Shown piece after piece: positions 32,048 through 43,700 of a stretch of DNA of 64,000 nt (within the stretch, counting starts at the first letter, position 1; each line of letters begins with the position of its first letter). The stretch is taken from the NCBI GenBank assembly GCA_964019055.1, contig OZ025218.1:3680169-3744168 (forward strand), in the 5' to 3' direction. A program made the position numbers and the translations under genes. Source of the stretch: Anthopleura xanthogrammica. Lineage: Eukaryota; Cnidaria; Anthozoa; Actiniaria; Actiniidae. The notes below the pieces were generated by a model. That model saw only the letters and a list, made by a program, of their open reading frames with translations. It did no database searches and was not told the DNA's origin.

Positions 32048-33662
32048 ATCCAGAATAGGATTGGATACTCCAGGATATGATTGGATACTCCAGGATATGA
32101 TTGGATACTCCAGGATATGATTGGATACTCCAGGATATGATTGGATACTCCAGGATATGATTGGATACTCCAGGATATGATTGGATACTCCAGGATATGA
32201 TTGGATACTCCAGGATATGATTGGATACTCCAGGATATGATTGGATACTCCAGGATATGATTGGATACTCCAGGATAGGATTGGATACCCCAGGATATGA
32301 TTGGATACTCCAGGATATGATTGTATCCTCCAGGATATGATTGGATACTCCAGAATATGATTGTATCCTCCAGGATATGATTGGATACTCCAGGATATGA
32401 TTGGATACTCCAGGATATGATTGGATACTCCAGGATATGATTGGATACTCCAGGATATGATTGGATACTCCAGGATATGATTGGATACTCCAGGATATGA
32501 TTGGATACTCCAGGATATGATTGGATACTCCAGGATATGATTGGATACTCCAGGATATGATTGGATACTCCAGGATATGATTGGATACTCCAGGATATGA
32601 TTGGATACTCCAGGATATGATTGGATACTCCAGGATATGATTGGATACTCCAGGATATGATTGGATACTCCAGGATATGATTGGATACTCCAGGATATGA
32701 TTGGATACTCCAGGATATGATTGGATACTCCAGGATAGGATTGGATACCCCAGGATATGATTGGATACTCCAGGATATGATTGTATCCTCCAGGATATGA
32801 TTGGATACTCCAGAATATGATTGTATCCTCCAGGATATGATTGGATACTCCAGGATATGATTGGATACTCCAGGATATGATTGGATACTCCAGGATATGA
32901 TTGGATACTCCAGGATATGATTGGATACTCCAGGATATGATTGGATACTCCAGGATATGATTGGATACTCCAGGATATGATTGGATACTCCAGGATATGA
33001 TTGGATACTCCAGGATATGATTGGATACTCCAGGATAGGATTGGATACCCCAGGATATGATTGGATACTCCAGGATATGATTGTATCCTCCAGGATATGA
33101 TTGGATACTCCAGAATATGATTGTATCCTCCAGGATATGATTGGATACTCCAGGATATGATTGGATACTCCAGGATATGATTGGATACTCCAGGATATGA
33201 TTGGATACTCCAGGATATGATTGGATACTCCAGGATATGATTGGATACTCCAGGATATGATTGGATACTCCAGGATATGATTGGATACTCCAGGATATGA
33301 TTGGATACTCCAGGATATGATTGGATACTCCAGGATAGGATTGGATACCCCAGGATATGATTGGATACTCCAGGATATGATTGTATCCTCCAGGATATGA
33401 TTGGATACTCCAGGATATGATTGGATACTCCAGGATAGGATTGGATACTCCAGGATATGATTGGATACTCCAGGATATGATTGTATCCTCCAGGATATGA
33501 TTGGATACTCCAGGATATGATTGGATACTCCAGGATATGATTGGATACTCCAGGATATGATTGTATCCTCCAGGATATGATTGGATACTCCAGGATATGA
33601 TTGGATACTCCAGGATATGATTGGATACTCCAGGATATGATTGGATACTCCAGGATATGATT
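32048..33662. repeat. 20-bp satellite TTGGATACTCCAGGATATGA with higher-order structure
   Basis: About 80 copies with very few variants. A variant block (GGATAGGATTGGATACCCCA, then TTGTATCCTCC units and CAGAATATGA) recurs at about 32274, 32734, 33034 and 33334, giving a 300-bp higher-order period (15 units) for the last three. Because three units make 60 bp without stops, the minus strand reads as a 567-residue frame; I treat that as non-coding. Confidence 0.97.
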
Positions 33663-33861
33663 TTGAATACCTTATTACATGAAATTTTCGCGACTTGTTA
33701 TTTTCGCAATTAAATTTCATTTAATATCACTTGATTCATAATCTGTTTCCAAATACGCACAAATTCCTATAAAAACCCCACTAGTTCCTTGGTTTTCACT
33801 TTTTTATATAGACTTTAGCATATTGAATATACTGGTTTCGCGACACTTTTATAATGTAAGA

Positions 33862-34640
33862 AGGCAAGTTTGATGGATGGAATTGTGCTACCATCCTTCA
33901 GACGACTGAACGTATGTACAAAACTTTTTATAAGTCGATGTGCTCGTGGTTTCAATTGAGTTTGGAACATTAGCTGATGGCATTCTATATTCCGATAAGA
34001 CGAGGACAGACCATAGAAAAGTCTCTTCGATTTAATCGATCCATCTTAGTTTGACTGAAATTTTGTCAGAAAAAAAACTATTAGCAGAAAGCCTTTACGC
34101 GCATTTACGATTCCTCTCTTGTCCTTTTCAAAATTGATCTATTTAATAGTTTATCTCAATTAAGGCTCAGGTTTATAGAATTTATTTGTTTTTTATTGAT
34201 TGATTAACCAGGACCATACTTCCAGACATCGAGTGCTGAAGCCTCGTATGGACTTACGGCTACGCTGGAGATTTCTGCCCCAACACCGCTATCCCGGGAG
34301 GACATTACTGACTGATCAGGAAGCTCAGCCGAAGCCTAAGGGAGAGGTTAGTCGGCCCCTAGACCGTAGATGATTAACCCCTTGCTATGACCAGCACACC
34401 CGGTATGTCGCTTGTATTGCTGATGGTTTTGTCGCCGTAGTTATTTCCTTCCATGTGGGATGTGTTTTGAAAAACCCACATGCAACGTTTACATGAATCA
34501 GCTTGGGAGGTTTTACTTTCCACTCCCTCAGAATATTTTGACGGGTGGCATTTTTGGTTATTAACTGAGATTTGCAAATGTCAACGAGCATGCGCATGCG
34601 TATATAAATATTATAATCAGCAGCAGAAAAAATAAATAAA
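33862..34640. repeat. Duplicated spacer, left copy (flanks 40-bp array 2)
   Basis: Shares blocks in the same order with 38064-39500: ATCCTTCAGAC, CTATAGAAAAGTC-like, AAAAAAACTA, ACGCGCATTTAYGATTCCTC, the 34205-34460 block (about 98 percent identical by eye to 38943-39190), and GCGCATGCGTATATAA. The two copies bracket the second 40-bp satellite. Confidence 0.8.
34205..34390. mobile_element. Dispersed repeat, near-identical pair, copy 1
   Basis: Begins AACCAGGACCATACTTCCAG and contains TCCCGGGAGGACATTACTGA and GGCCCCTAGACCGTAGATGA. Matches 38943-39130 with only a handful of differences and is a relative of 6842-7082. No Pol III boxes seen here, so the class is unknown. Confidence 0.6.
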
Positions 34641-34779
34641 CAAAGAAGATGGAAACAACCCAAAGTCTGCCCTTAATATCCAATAAATCTCGTATATATC
34701 ATGATTCTTATATTTTCCTGTACGTTAATTCAATGCACTGATCTCTTGTAATTTCTTGATATACTATATGCCTTAGATC

Positions 34780-37330
34780 ATCCAATCCATCTCGTGTACA
34801 TTCTTATTCTGATGCACCCATCCAATCCATGTCGTGTACATTCTTATTCTGATACACCCATCCAATCCATCTCGTGTACATTCTTATTCTGATACACCCA
34901 TCCAATCCATCTCGTGTACATTCTTATTCTGATACACCCATCCAATCCATCTTGTGTACATTCTCATTCTGATGCAACCATCCAATCTATCTCGTGTACA
35001 TTCGTATTCTAATACACCCATCCAATCCATCTCGTGGACATTCTTATTCTGATACGCCCATCAAATCCATCTCATGTACATTCTTATTCTGATACATCCA
35101 TCCAATCCATCTCGTGTACATTCTTGTTCTGATGCACCCATCCAATCCATCTCGTGTACATTCTTGTTCTGATACACCCATCCAATCCATCTCGTGTACA
35201 TTCTTATTCTGATACACCCATCCAATCCATCTCGTGTACATTCTTATTCTGATGCACCCATCCAATCCATGTCGTGTACATTCTTATTCTGATACACCCA
35301 TCCAATCCATGTCGTGTACATTCTTATTCTGATACACCCATCCAATCCATCTCGTGTACATTCTTATTCTGATGCAACCATCCAATCTATCTCGTGTACA
35401 TTCTTATTCTAATACACCCATCCAATCCATCTCGTGGACATTCTTATTATGATACGCCCATCAAATCCATCTCGTGTACATTCTTATTCTGATGCACCCA
35501 TCCAATCCATCTCGTGTACATTCTTATTCTGATACACCCATCCAATCCATCTCGTGGACATTCTTATTTTGATACACCCGTCCAATCCATCTCGTGTACA
35601 TTCTTATTCTGATGCACCCATCCAATCCATCTCGTGTACATTCTTATTCTGATACATCCATCCAATCCATCTCGTGTACATTCTTGTTCTGATGCACCCA
35701 TCCAATTCATCTCGTGTACATTCTTGTTCTGATACACCCATCCAATCCATCTCGTGTACATTCTTATTTTGATACACCCATCCAATCCATCTCGTGTACA
35801 TTCTTATTCTGATGCACCCATCCAATCCATCTCGTGTACATTCTTGTTCTGATGCACCCATCCAATTCATCTCGTGTACATTCTTGTTCTGATACACCCA
35901 TCCAATCCATCTCGTGTACATTCTTATTTTGATACACCCATCCAATCCTTCTCGTGTACATTCTTATTCTGATACACCCATCCAATCAATCTCGTGTACA
36001 TTCTTATTTTGATGCACCCATCAAATCCATCTCGTGTACATTCTTATTCTGATACATCCATCCAATCCATCTCGTGTACATTCTTGTTCTGATGCACCCA
36101 TCCAATCCATCTCGTGTACATTCTTGTTCTGATACACCCATCCAATCCATCTCGTGTACATTCTTATTTTGATACACCCATCCAATCCATCTCGTGTACA
36201 TTCTCATTCTGATGCACCCATCCAATCCATCTCGTGTACATTCTTATTCTGATACACCCATCCAATCCATCTCGTGTACATTCTTATTTTGATACACCCA
36301 TCCAATCCATCTCGTGTTCATTCTTATTCTGATACACCCACCCAATCCATCTCGTGTACATTCTTATTTTGATACACCCATCCAATCCATCTCGTGTTCA
36401 TTCTTATTTTGATACACCCATCCAATCCATCTCGTGTACATTCTTGTTCTGATACACCCATCCAATCCATCTCGTGTACATTCTTATTTTGATACATCCA
36501 TCCAATCCATCTCGTGTTCATTCTTATTTTGATACATCCATCCAATCCATCTCGTGTTCATTCTTATTTTGATACACCCATCCAATCCATCTCGTGTACA
36601 TTCTTATTCTGATACACCCATCCAATCCATCTCGTGTACATTCTTATTTTGATACATCCATCCAATCCATCTCGTATTCATTCTTATTTTGATACACCCA
36701 TCCAATCCATCTCGTGTTCATTCTTATTTTGATACACCCATCCAATCCATCTCGTGTTCATTCTTATTTTGATACACCCATCCAATCCATCTCGTGTTCA
36801 TTCTTATTTTGATACACCCATCCAATCCATCTCGTGTACATTCTTATTCTGATACAAGCCTCCAATCCATCTCGTATACATTCTTATTCTGATACACCCA
36901 TCCAATCCATCTTGTGTACATTCTTGTTCTGATGCAACCATCCAATCTATCTCGTGTACATTCTTATTCTAATACACCCATCCAATCCATCTCGTGTACA
37001 TTCTTTTTCTGATACGTCCATCCAATCCATCTCGTGTACATTCTTATTCTGATACACCCATCCAATCCATCTCGTGTACATTCTTGTTCTGATACACCCA
37101 TCCAATCCATCTCATATACATTATTATTCTGATGCACCCATCCAATTCATCTCGTTTACATTCTTGTTCTGATACACCCATCCAATCCATCTCGTGTACA
37201 TTCTTATTTTGATACACCCATCCAATCCTTCTCGTGTACATTCTTATTCTGATACACCCATCCAATCAATCTCGTGTACATTCTTATTCTGATGCACCTA
37301 TCCAATCAATCTCGTGTACATTCTTATTCC
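34780..37330. repeat. 40-bp satellite, array 2
   Basis: About 64 copies of the same 40-bp unit as array 1 and in the same orientation, but with a different variant set: CTTGTTCTG, CTTATTTTG, GTGTTCATT and GATACATCC changes are frequent here and essentially absent from array 1, while the array-1 ATGTACATTA type is rare. A longer block around 34930-35050 recurs about 400 bp later. Confidence 0.97.
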
Positions 37331-37520
37331 TATATATTCATTTTTTATATATAATTTTCACTACACGTAATTAACGATTTCATTTATTTTGCTGAAACAT
37401 AACCGCTATACTTTTGTAAAAAGGTTACAATTTATTCCTGTTAGTACTCTTTAATAGCAGTGCATGCATGATCTGACAACCTGCATATTTAGAACCAGCT
37501 CTTAATTTGCCGCTAAAATC

Positions 37521-37783
37521 CAACAGGGAAAGTGCATCATAGTTCAAAAAGCACTCTGGGAAAGTGAGTCCTGTAAAAATGGAACAAGGAATTTAAAGGA
37601 ACTAGCTATCAGAAAAAAAGTACTCTGTTATTTTCGTCTGTTGAAATACAAGAAATAATTAGAAAATGTCGAATAAAAAATTATCAGATCAACTTATAGA
37701 GGAGCCAAAAAAGCGTGAGGATTCACTTTCATATCATGCATGCTTCATGCTAGAGTTTCGAGCTCATGCACATTGGCTTTAGG
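37521..37783. mobile_element. MITE-like element, copy 2 of the 13531-13776 family
   Basis: Shares GCACTCTGGGAAAGTGAGT, AAAGGAACTA, TATCAGA and TTTCGAGCTCATGCACATTG with the copy in SF3A1 intron 8, in the same order and orientation. Confidence 0.6.
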
Positions 37784-38390
37784 AATACTCAATCCTTTGG
37801 GGTAGGGAGAAGTGTAAGAATTGGAGCACGAGTGGCTTGATAGGCGATACTTTGATGCTCGCGAAAGCATTACTTTTTTACGTTAAAAACCAGAAAAATC
37901 ATATACAGCGGGAAAAAATATTTGACTTGCTCTTACGACCAAGCTCCCTGTCCAATCCATAATAAACCGTGCTGAATATTGTTTTCAGAATTTGGAGATG
38001 ATTTTCGGTGCCTTACACATTCTCCCGAAAAAATGAACTCTACTGAGTAAATTCGGGAAGCAGAAACCATGGAATTGTGACACCATCCTTCAGACTGACC
38101 TCGCGCAAACATCCCACAATGATAACCCTGGAAGGTCAGTTGGATGGATGGCATTGTGACACCATCCTTCAGACTGACCTCGAGCAAACATCCCCTCAGA
38201 TCCCCTATCATCCTTCAGATATACTGAATTTTTTATCGTTGACTTGCCAGCGTATCGAGACTATAGAAAAGTCACTTCGATTTGTAATATGATCGATTCA
38301 TCTAAGTTAGGACTGAAGTATTGTAAGAAAAAAACTACTAGGGACGAGCCCCCTTAAACGCGCATTTATGATTCCTCTTTTCCTTTTACA

Positions 38391-38898
38391 GCCATTCTCA
38401 GACACACGCGCACTCCAGGTGTCCGGAGCACGCACGAACCGTCCAATCACAGCTAGCGCGCTTCGATGCTTAGCCAAGCGGCCCTTGCTCCAAGTCTCTT
38501 CCCAATACAAAAACACGCGTTTCAAAGAATTTAGAGATAAAAAGTTGAAGTATACGTGTTGTTTAAAAAATTAAAGTAAATCTTTGCGATCCATCTCCTC
38601 AAATTCTGTGAGATATATGACTTTTAAGACTCGGGCGAGGGCCGCTCGAATTACAACAACAATCCTTTTTGCGCTTAGTTTTTCGTACAGCTGGCTGTTG
38701 CGATTTTTTCTATCGCGACAAAGTAGGGTTTGGTGGACGTCAATCAAAGCGTTTCCATGACATTCCATACGCACATGCCTTTGTAGCTTTGTGTTTTCCG
38801 ACAGTGCTATGGAAACATTTTAATTGACGTCCACCAAAAACCAACTTGTCGCGACAGAAAAATTCGCAAGAGTGTGCGTGTGTCTGAGAATGGCTGTA
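38391..38898. mobile_element. 508-bp TA-flanked MITE nested in the duplicated spacer
   Basis: Starts TA|CAGCCATTCTCAGACACACG and ends CGTGTGTCTGAGAATGGCTG|TA. The flanking copy at 34140 has no such insertion. A second, inner inverted repeat (TATCGCGACAAAGTAGGG and GTGGACGTCAATC against GATTGACGT-like and TTGTCGCGACAG, about 38705-38865) suggests an element inside an element. Confidence 0.8.
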
Positions 38899-38942
38899 AT
38901 AGTTTATCTTTATACAAGACATGTTTTTATTGATTGCTGTAA

Positions 38943-39130
38943 TAACCAGGACCATACTTCCAGACATCGAATGCTGAAGCCTCGTATGGACTTACGGCTA
39001 CGCTGGAGATTTCGGCCCCAACACCGCTATCCCGGGAGGACATTACTGACTGATCAGGAAGCTCGGCCGAAGCCTAAGGGAGAGGTTAGTCGGCCCCTAG
39101 ACCGTAGATGATTAACCCCTTGCTATGACC
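38943..39130. mobile_element. Dispersed repeat, near-identical pair, copy 2
   Basis: Second member of the pair with 34205-34390. I count about six differences over about 260 bp including its 3' flank. Confidence 0.6.
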
Positions 39131-39559
39131 AGCACACCCGGTATGTCGTTTGTATTGCTGATGGTTTTGTCGCTGTAGTTATTTCTTTCCATGTGGGATG
39201 TGTTTTTAAACCCAGCTGTGACGTGTGACGTACGCACAGGTTTTGCACCACGTCACGTGATGGCAGCCATGTTGCATGGCAGGAACAATACAATTGTTTT
39301 ACACGAGAAAGAATTCAATTCCCGAGAGGAAAGGGATTTTATTGTTCTGCCATCTAACCACAGGCAGCCCAAGCTGTATTATGGGCGCCGGCACGTGATG
39401 GTGCATAACCTCTGATACCGCTTTGACAAGAGGCACACCAGGAATGCGCATGCGTATATAAGTATCATCATTCTCAATGAAAACAAACAAACAACGAAAA
39501 CCAAAACCAAAACGACCTAGGCTGCCGTTCAGATTTGCAGTGTCCTTACACGTAAACTT

Positions 39560-39690
39560 AATTTAGGGCTCTGCAAAATCCGAGATAGAGTTAGAGTTAA
39601 AGGGTTATAGAGAAATTCCAATCCCAGTAATGCCTAAATCCCAGTCCCAGGCATAAAATCCTGTCATCCCAAACTGAAAGGCGAATGAGG
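39560..39690. repeat. Partial copy of the 6074-6300 repeat
   Basis: Carries GAGTTAGAGTTA, CCAATCCCAGTAATGCCTAA and AATCCCAGTCCCAG in the same order as the 6-kb copy, without the poly-G head. Confidence 0.55.
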
Positions 39691-40265
39691 GTTTATCAGC
39701 TCTTGCGTGACATTCCAAATTGTTATCGAAAACATAATATCTCAAAAAAGCATACCAAAATTAGTAAAAAAGAAAAAGTTTGAAGTGGTTTTATCAAATA
39801 GCGCCGAAGATATGGGCGGCCGAAGTTGGCTGCCTTTACAAAGAATTGTATGGAAAATGTGTCAGGTAGGCAACAGCTTTCCAAATTGGCTGAAATTTAG
39901 TACAAAGCAAGGTCAAGATAACTTGAAAAGATAACAGCATTTATTTCAGTATTTTCAAAATAATGATATTTATAACCTCTATGTAAAACCCTCACAGGAA
40001 CAGTTTGGGTTACCTGTGGATTTGCTAATGTCAAATGAGTGAGTGAGAAAGTCATGGACACATCTACATATTCAGACCCCTCACAATATTTTGTTTCTAC
40101 GCTTGGTGTATCCACGACCTTTATACGCAATAAAGTTATCCTCATAATAAACAAAAATGTGCCAAGTATGAAATAAGTAATAAATTATATACAATATGAG
40201 CAGAGGACAGAGGACCTCATAAGTCTCTTTCATTGAGAGAAGTACAAGAAGTTTCTGCACCTACC

Positions 40266-40545
40266 AACACGGGTGAAAAACGCACTGCGCATGCTCGGAA
40301 GTTCGGCAGAAAATTCATAGACGAGTCGTGTTCACGAAGAAAAACATTGGAGATTTACATGTCTTCTGTTATGCCAGGGAAAGAAAACAACTAAAGTAAT
40401 GTGTCAGGAAAAAATAAGCCCTAACTTTCCACGAACGGCCTTAACTTTAGAGATTTACTAAACGCCGGTATTAAAATCTCCAATGGTTTTCTTTGTAAAC
40501 ACGACGAACTTCCGAGCATGCGCAGTGCGTTTTCCACTCGTGTCG
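40266..40545. mobile_element. MITE, ACACGGGTGAAAAACGC family, copy 1
   Basis: Left ACTGCGCATGCTCGGAAGTT and right AACTTCCGAGCATGCGCAGT are inverted ends, with GAAAACCATTGG-type inner pairing. A diverged copy lies at 63028-63316. It lies just downstream of the NUP62 poly-A signals. Confidence 0.8.
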
Positions 40546-40568
40546 TACCTACCCATTTTATGAGGCAC

Positions 40569-40591
40569 TTTATTTTCTAAAAAAGTTTATT
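40569..40591 (-). terminator. Candidate NUP62 poly-A signals
   Basis: TTTATT at 40569-40574 and 40586-40591, that is AATAAA on the minus strand, lie 120-140 bp beyond the NUP62 stop codon. The nearer one is the more likely signal. Confidence 0.45.
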
Positions 40592-40711
40592 TCTATAATT
40601 TCTAGAAAAGGCGGTTAATACTTATGTCCTAATCTTAATGGTAGCTTAATAATAATACACAGTTTATAGACCACATTCTCTTTGCACATTTACCAGGATT
40701 ACATCCATTTG

Positions 40712-43700
40712 CTAGTCAAAAGCCTGAAACAGAGAAAACAAATGAAATTATTTTAATTTGTTTTTCGATGTTAAGTAAAACATTACGAAAAACATGTTCT
40801 TGAAAATTTAGTGAAACTTCATACCAAACGAAAGTTGCGTTCTTGTTCTTTTCTTCTTATTTCACTGAGACTTGAAACTTCGTCAACTTTTCTTTGAAGA
40901 AGAGCTGAAAATGAAATGCTAATGTTAAACTTTTTCCTGATACTGTTGTTGTGTTTTAACATTGCTGCTGTTGTTGTTGTTACCATGGCCACTATCATTG
41001 TTATTGTTTACTGCTGTAGTTGTGTCCTTCCTGGTGGTGGCGCTATTGTCATTGCTCATATTTACTTTTCTTGTTGTTGTTGTTGTTGTTGTTGCTGCTG
41101 GTGTACAGTTATTGCCTTATTCTTTGTCGTTGCTGTTGTGTCAGCATTGAGAAAAAATGGATACCACGGATATCACCATAGAATGAAATAGAACCTTTTA
41201 TCTCACACCATAGAAAATATAGCCAATCAGAAAGCAGGAAAGCTGTTGTATATTCGTCAGTATTTCGCTCTTCCTTCCCATCATGCACTGCGGGTTGAAT
41301 CTACGCATTTGTATTTTCTATGGTGTGGGATAAAATGGTTATACAATGGTTTCTCGTGGCATACCGTGGATATCCCACTCGTCACTTGTATTTTCTTTGT
41401 ACATTATACACATTCACCTAAAGGCTCATTTGTATACTAGAAACTACAAGTGACTGGTGGGATATTCCATGGTATGCCACTCAAAACCATCGTATAACTA
41501 GTATATATTTCATCAAATAAATGGTGCCTTGGACTGAAAAAGCAAAACGGTCGTCTCGTATTTAGTGAATAGTGCACATGATCTTGCCTGAAAATGCCTC
41601 TTTTTTTCATGTCTGCACCTGTGATATTTTTGAAAGCGCTTGCGTATCTCGAAAATGGTCTATTGAACAGACATGTACATGGAAACCCAATAGCAGATGC
41701 CTGCAAAGAACTATTACTACTGGAATCAGAAAAAACACAAAGGCAATCTCAGGTAGCCCAGTAAGATTGATAATTGTAATCTCACCTGCATTCTGATCAA
41801 TCCACTGCAGTGAGTTCATGTGGGCATTTAGGATCTTGGCTACTTGCATAATCTAACAATCAGAAAAAAGGTAATCGATATAACATTTTTTTTTTAAATC
41901 ATTCTGTTTCCTGCAAAGCTTGCAAAATCCTACTTTGGTATAGCCACAGGGAGCCCAATTTAGATAAAAGTAAAAGGTGAAAATAAGATTTGAAAAAAAA
42001 CACACATTTAATCATTTTTCTTAATATTTTGTTTTCACGTGTGCCTTTGTTCTCCTATATAATTCCCCTATGGTATCCGATGTGCGGATTTGGGTCAATA
42101 TAATTTAAGAAGGGAGGAAAGTCAAGCCGCCATCTTGAAAAAACAACACTCTTTAAACCACAATTTCACCATCTTTTAAACCACAAACTCCCAAAAAAAC
42201 TTGACCAAAGTGGCCCGTATGATGGGGATTCGTTTTTAAAAAGTCGTTTTGATCTTTCTTGATGATTTTTCTTAACAAAATTGTTGTGCAGAAAATTTTT
42301 CGCTGGCTGCAGATTTCCACATTTATTTTCGCCTTTTAGTTTTATCTAAATTGGGCTTCCTGTGGTATATCAAGTTGTTAACAATCAGAACACCGTAAAA
42401 TGGGAACTGTTCATAGAATAGTATGATTTAGATTTCCCCCCTTGTACTTACTGGGTCATTATTTTCCTGTTGAGTAGAACCAGCTGCATTGAGATGCTCA
42501 ATGATAGATTTGAGGTCACCGACCATTTGCTTTAACTGACCATCAACATCCTTTGCTAGTCCATATCTTAATATGTTAAAAAATGAAATAATCAAAGTAA
42601 GAACTACTAGAGTACTGAAATAGTGAATACAACGATTCTCAGTTGAGCTTGGAACAACCGAAGATTTGTCACAAAGTTTTCTCATCCAAAAGTGCATGTA
42701 AATAAAAATAAATAAAATAAATAAATGGGAATTAACAGTGGAATCCACCAAGTGGCTCTTCCTCCACTGCATTCCAATTGGAATTTAGAAGTTGATTTTT
42801 GAAGAGGGAGGAAAAATTGGAGAACCCGGAAAAAAACCCTCGAAAACCCTTGTCAGGAGCAACGTCAAAAGTTTTGAATCGTACAGTGCGGGAAAAATTC
42901 ACATGCTTAATATGCCAACGTGGTGACACGTGTCAGTATCATGCATGCTTCTTATTGAATACTTTAATGTTTCCCCTCACAACATGCACTTTTCAACGAC
43001 AATGATTTGGACAAAACTTTGGTCGTTCCAAGCTCAACTGAGAAGCGTAGTAAAAAGAAAAGCTAAAGGGCTGTCAAGAACTTGTAATGAGGATTGGAAT
43101 GACAAGAAAGATCCTTCAGTCCAGTATTGGGCTTGAATACCTCAGTGGCTATCAGCTGCAGTAAAAATAATTTTTTTTAAAGTCTAGAATAATGAGGTGA
43201 GAACACAGAAGCTATACGCAAAAATATTTTTGTATGCTTCATTACCTTGTTAAAGTCAATGAATGGCCACACAGTATCTTCAGGGCACGAAACTAACTTC
43301 TAAACCCACTAGCAAAACCTTCTAAACTTTCAGTACTTCTGGACTGTGGTCATACTTGCAAAACTTAGCTAGTTAGATTTTTTCTTACTCGCTAAATATA
43401 AAATTTCACTCGCATTTTGCTAGTTTGTGAGAGTTAAATTCGTGCCTTGATCGTGGATCTTTTTATTGTTTATTGTGAAAGACAAACTTACGTAAATTCT
43501 CGTTCTCTATCAGCATTTTGTAGTTGCCCTGGACCTGTGGTTCTCTTCTGAAGTTCTTCTTCTAATGGTTTCAATAATACTTCTAACTCTTGCTGCTGTG
43601 CTAATATAAAATCTAGTTCCTCATCCAGCCTATCAAACATAACAAAACGAAGATCATGTTTTAACTCTTACCAAAAATGTCTGTGAGTAATACCTGACAG

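Larger units (their letters stand above)
38064..39500. repeat. Duplicated spacer, right copy, with an inserted element
   Basis: Right partner of 33862-34640, enlarged by the insertion 38391-38898 and by a local tandem copy of TTGTGACACCATCCTTCAGA with TGACCTCG (38078 and 38156). Confidence 0.75.
26932..40711. other. Gene-free interval between the convergent PPP1R2 and NUP62 genes
   Basis: About 13.8 kb without any exon I could recognise. It is built from three satellite arrays, a duplicated spacer that brackets the second 40-bp array, and MITEs, all listed separately. The short MDGCIRIRMYTRWIG-like and SYPGVSNHILEYPI-like open frames are translations of satellites. Confidence 0.7.

Noticed and set aside
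32017..33720. 567-residue open frame on the minus strand
   Set aside because: It is a translation of the 20-bp satellite, which lacks stop codons; the repeated SYPGVSNHILEYPIISWSIQ pattern has no splice context or family.
29331..37330. Regular 40-bp repeats as a CRISPR array
   Set aside because: Units are directly contiguous with no unique spacers, the genome is eukaryotic and no cas gene is present; this is a tandem satellite.
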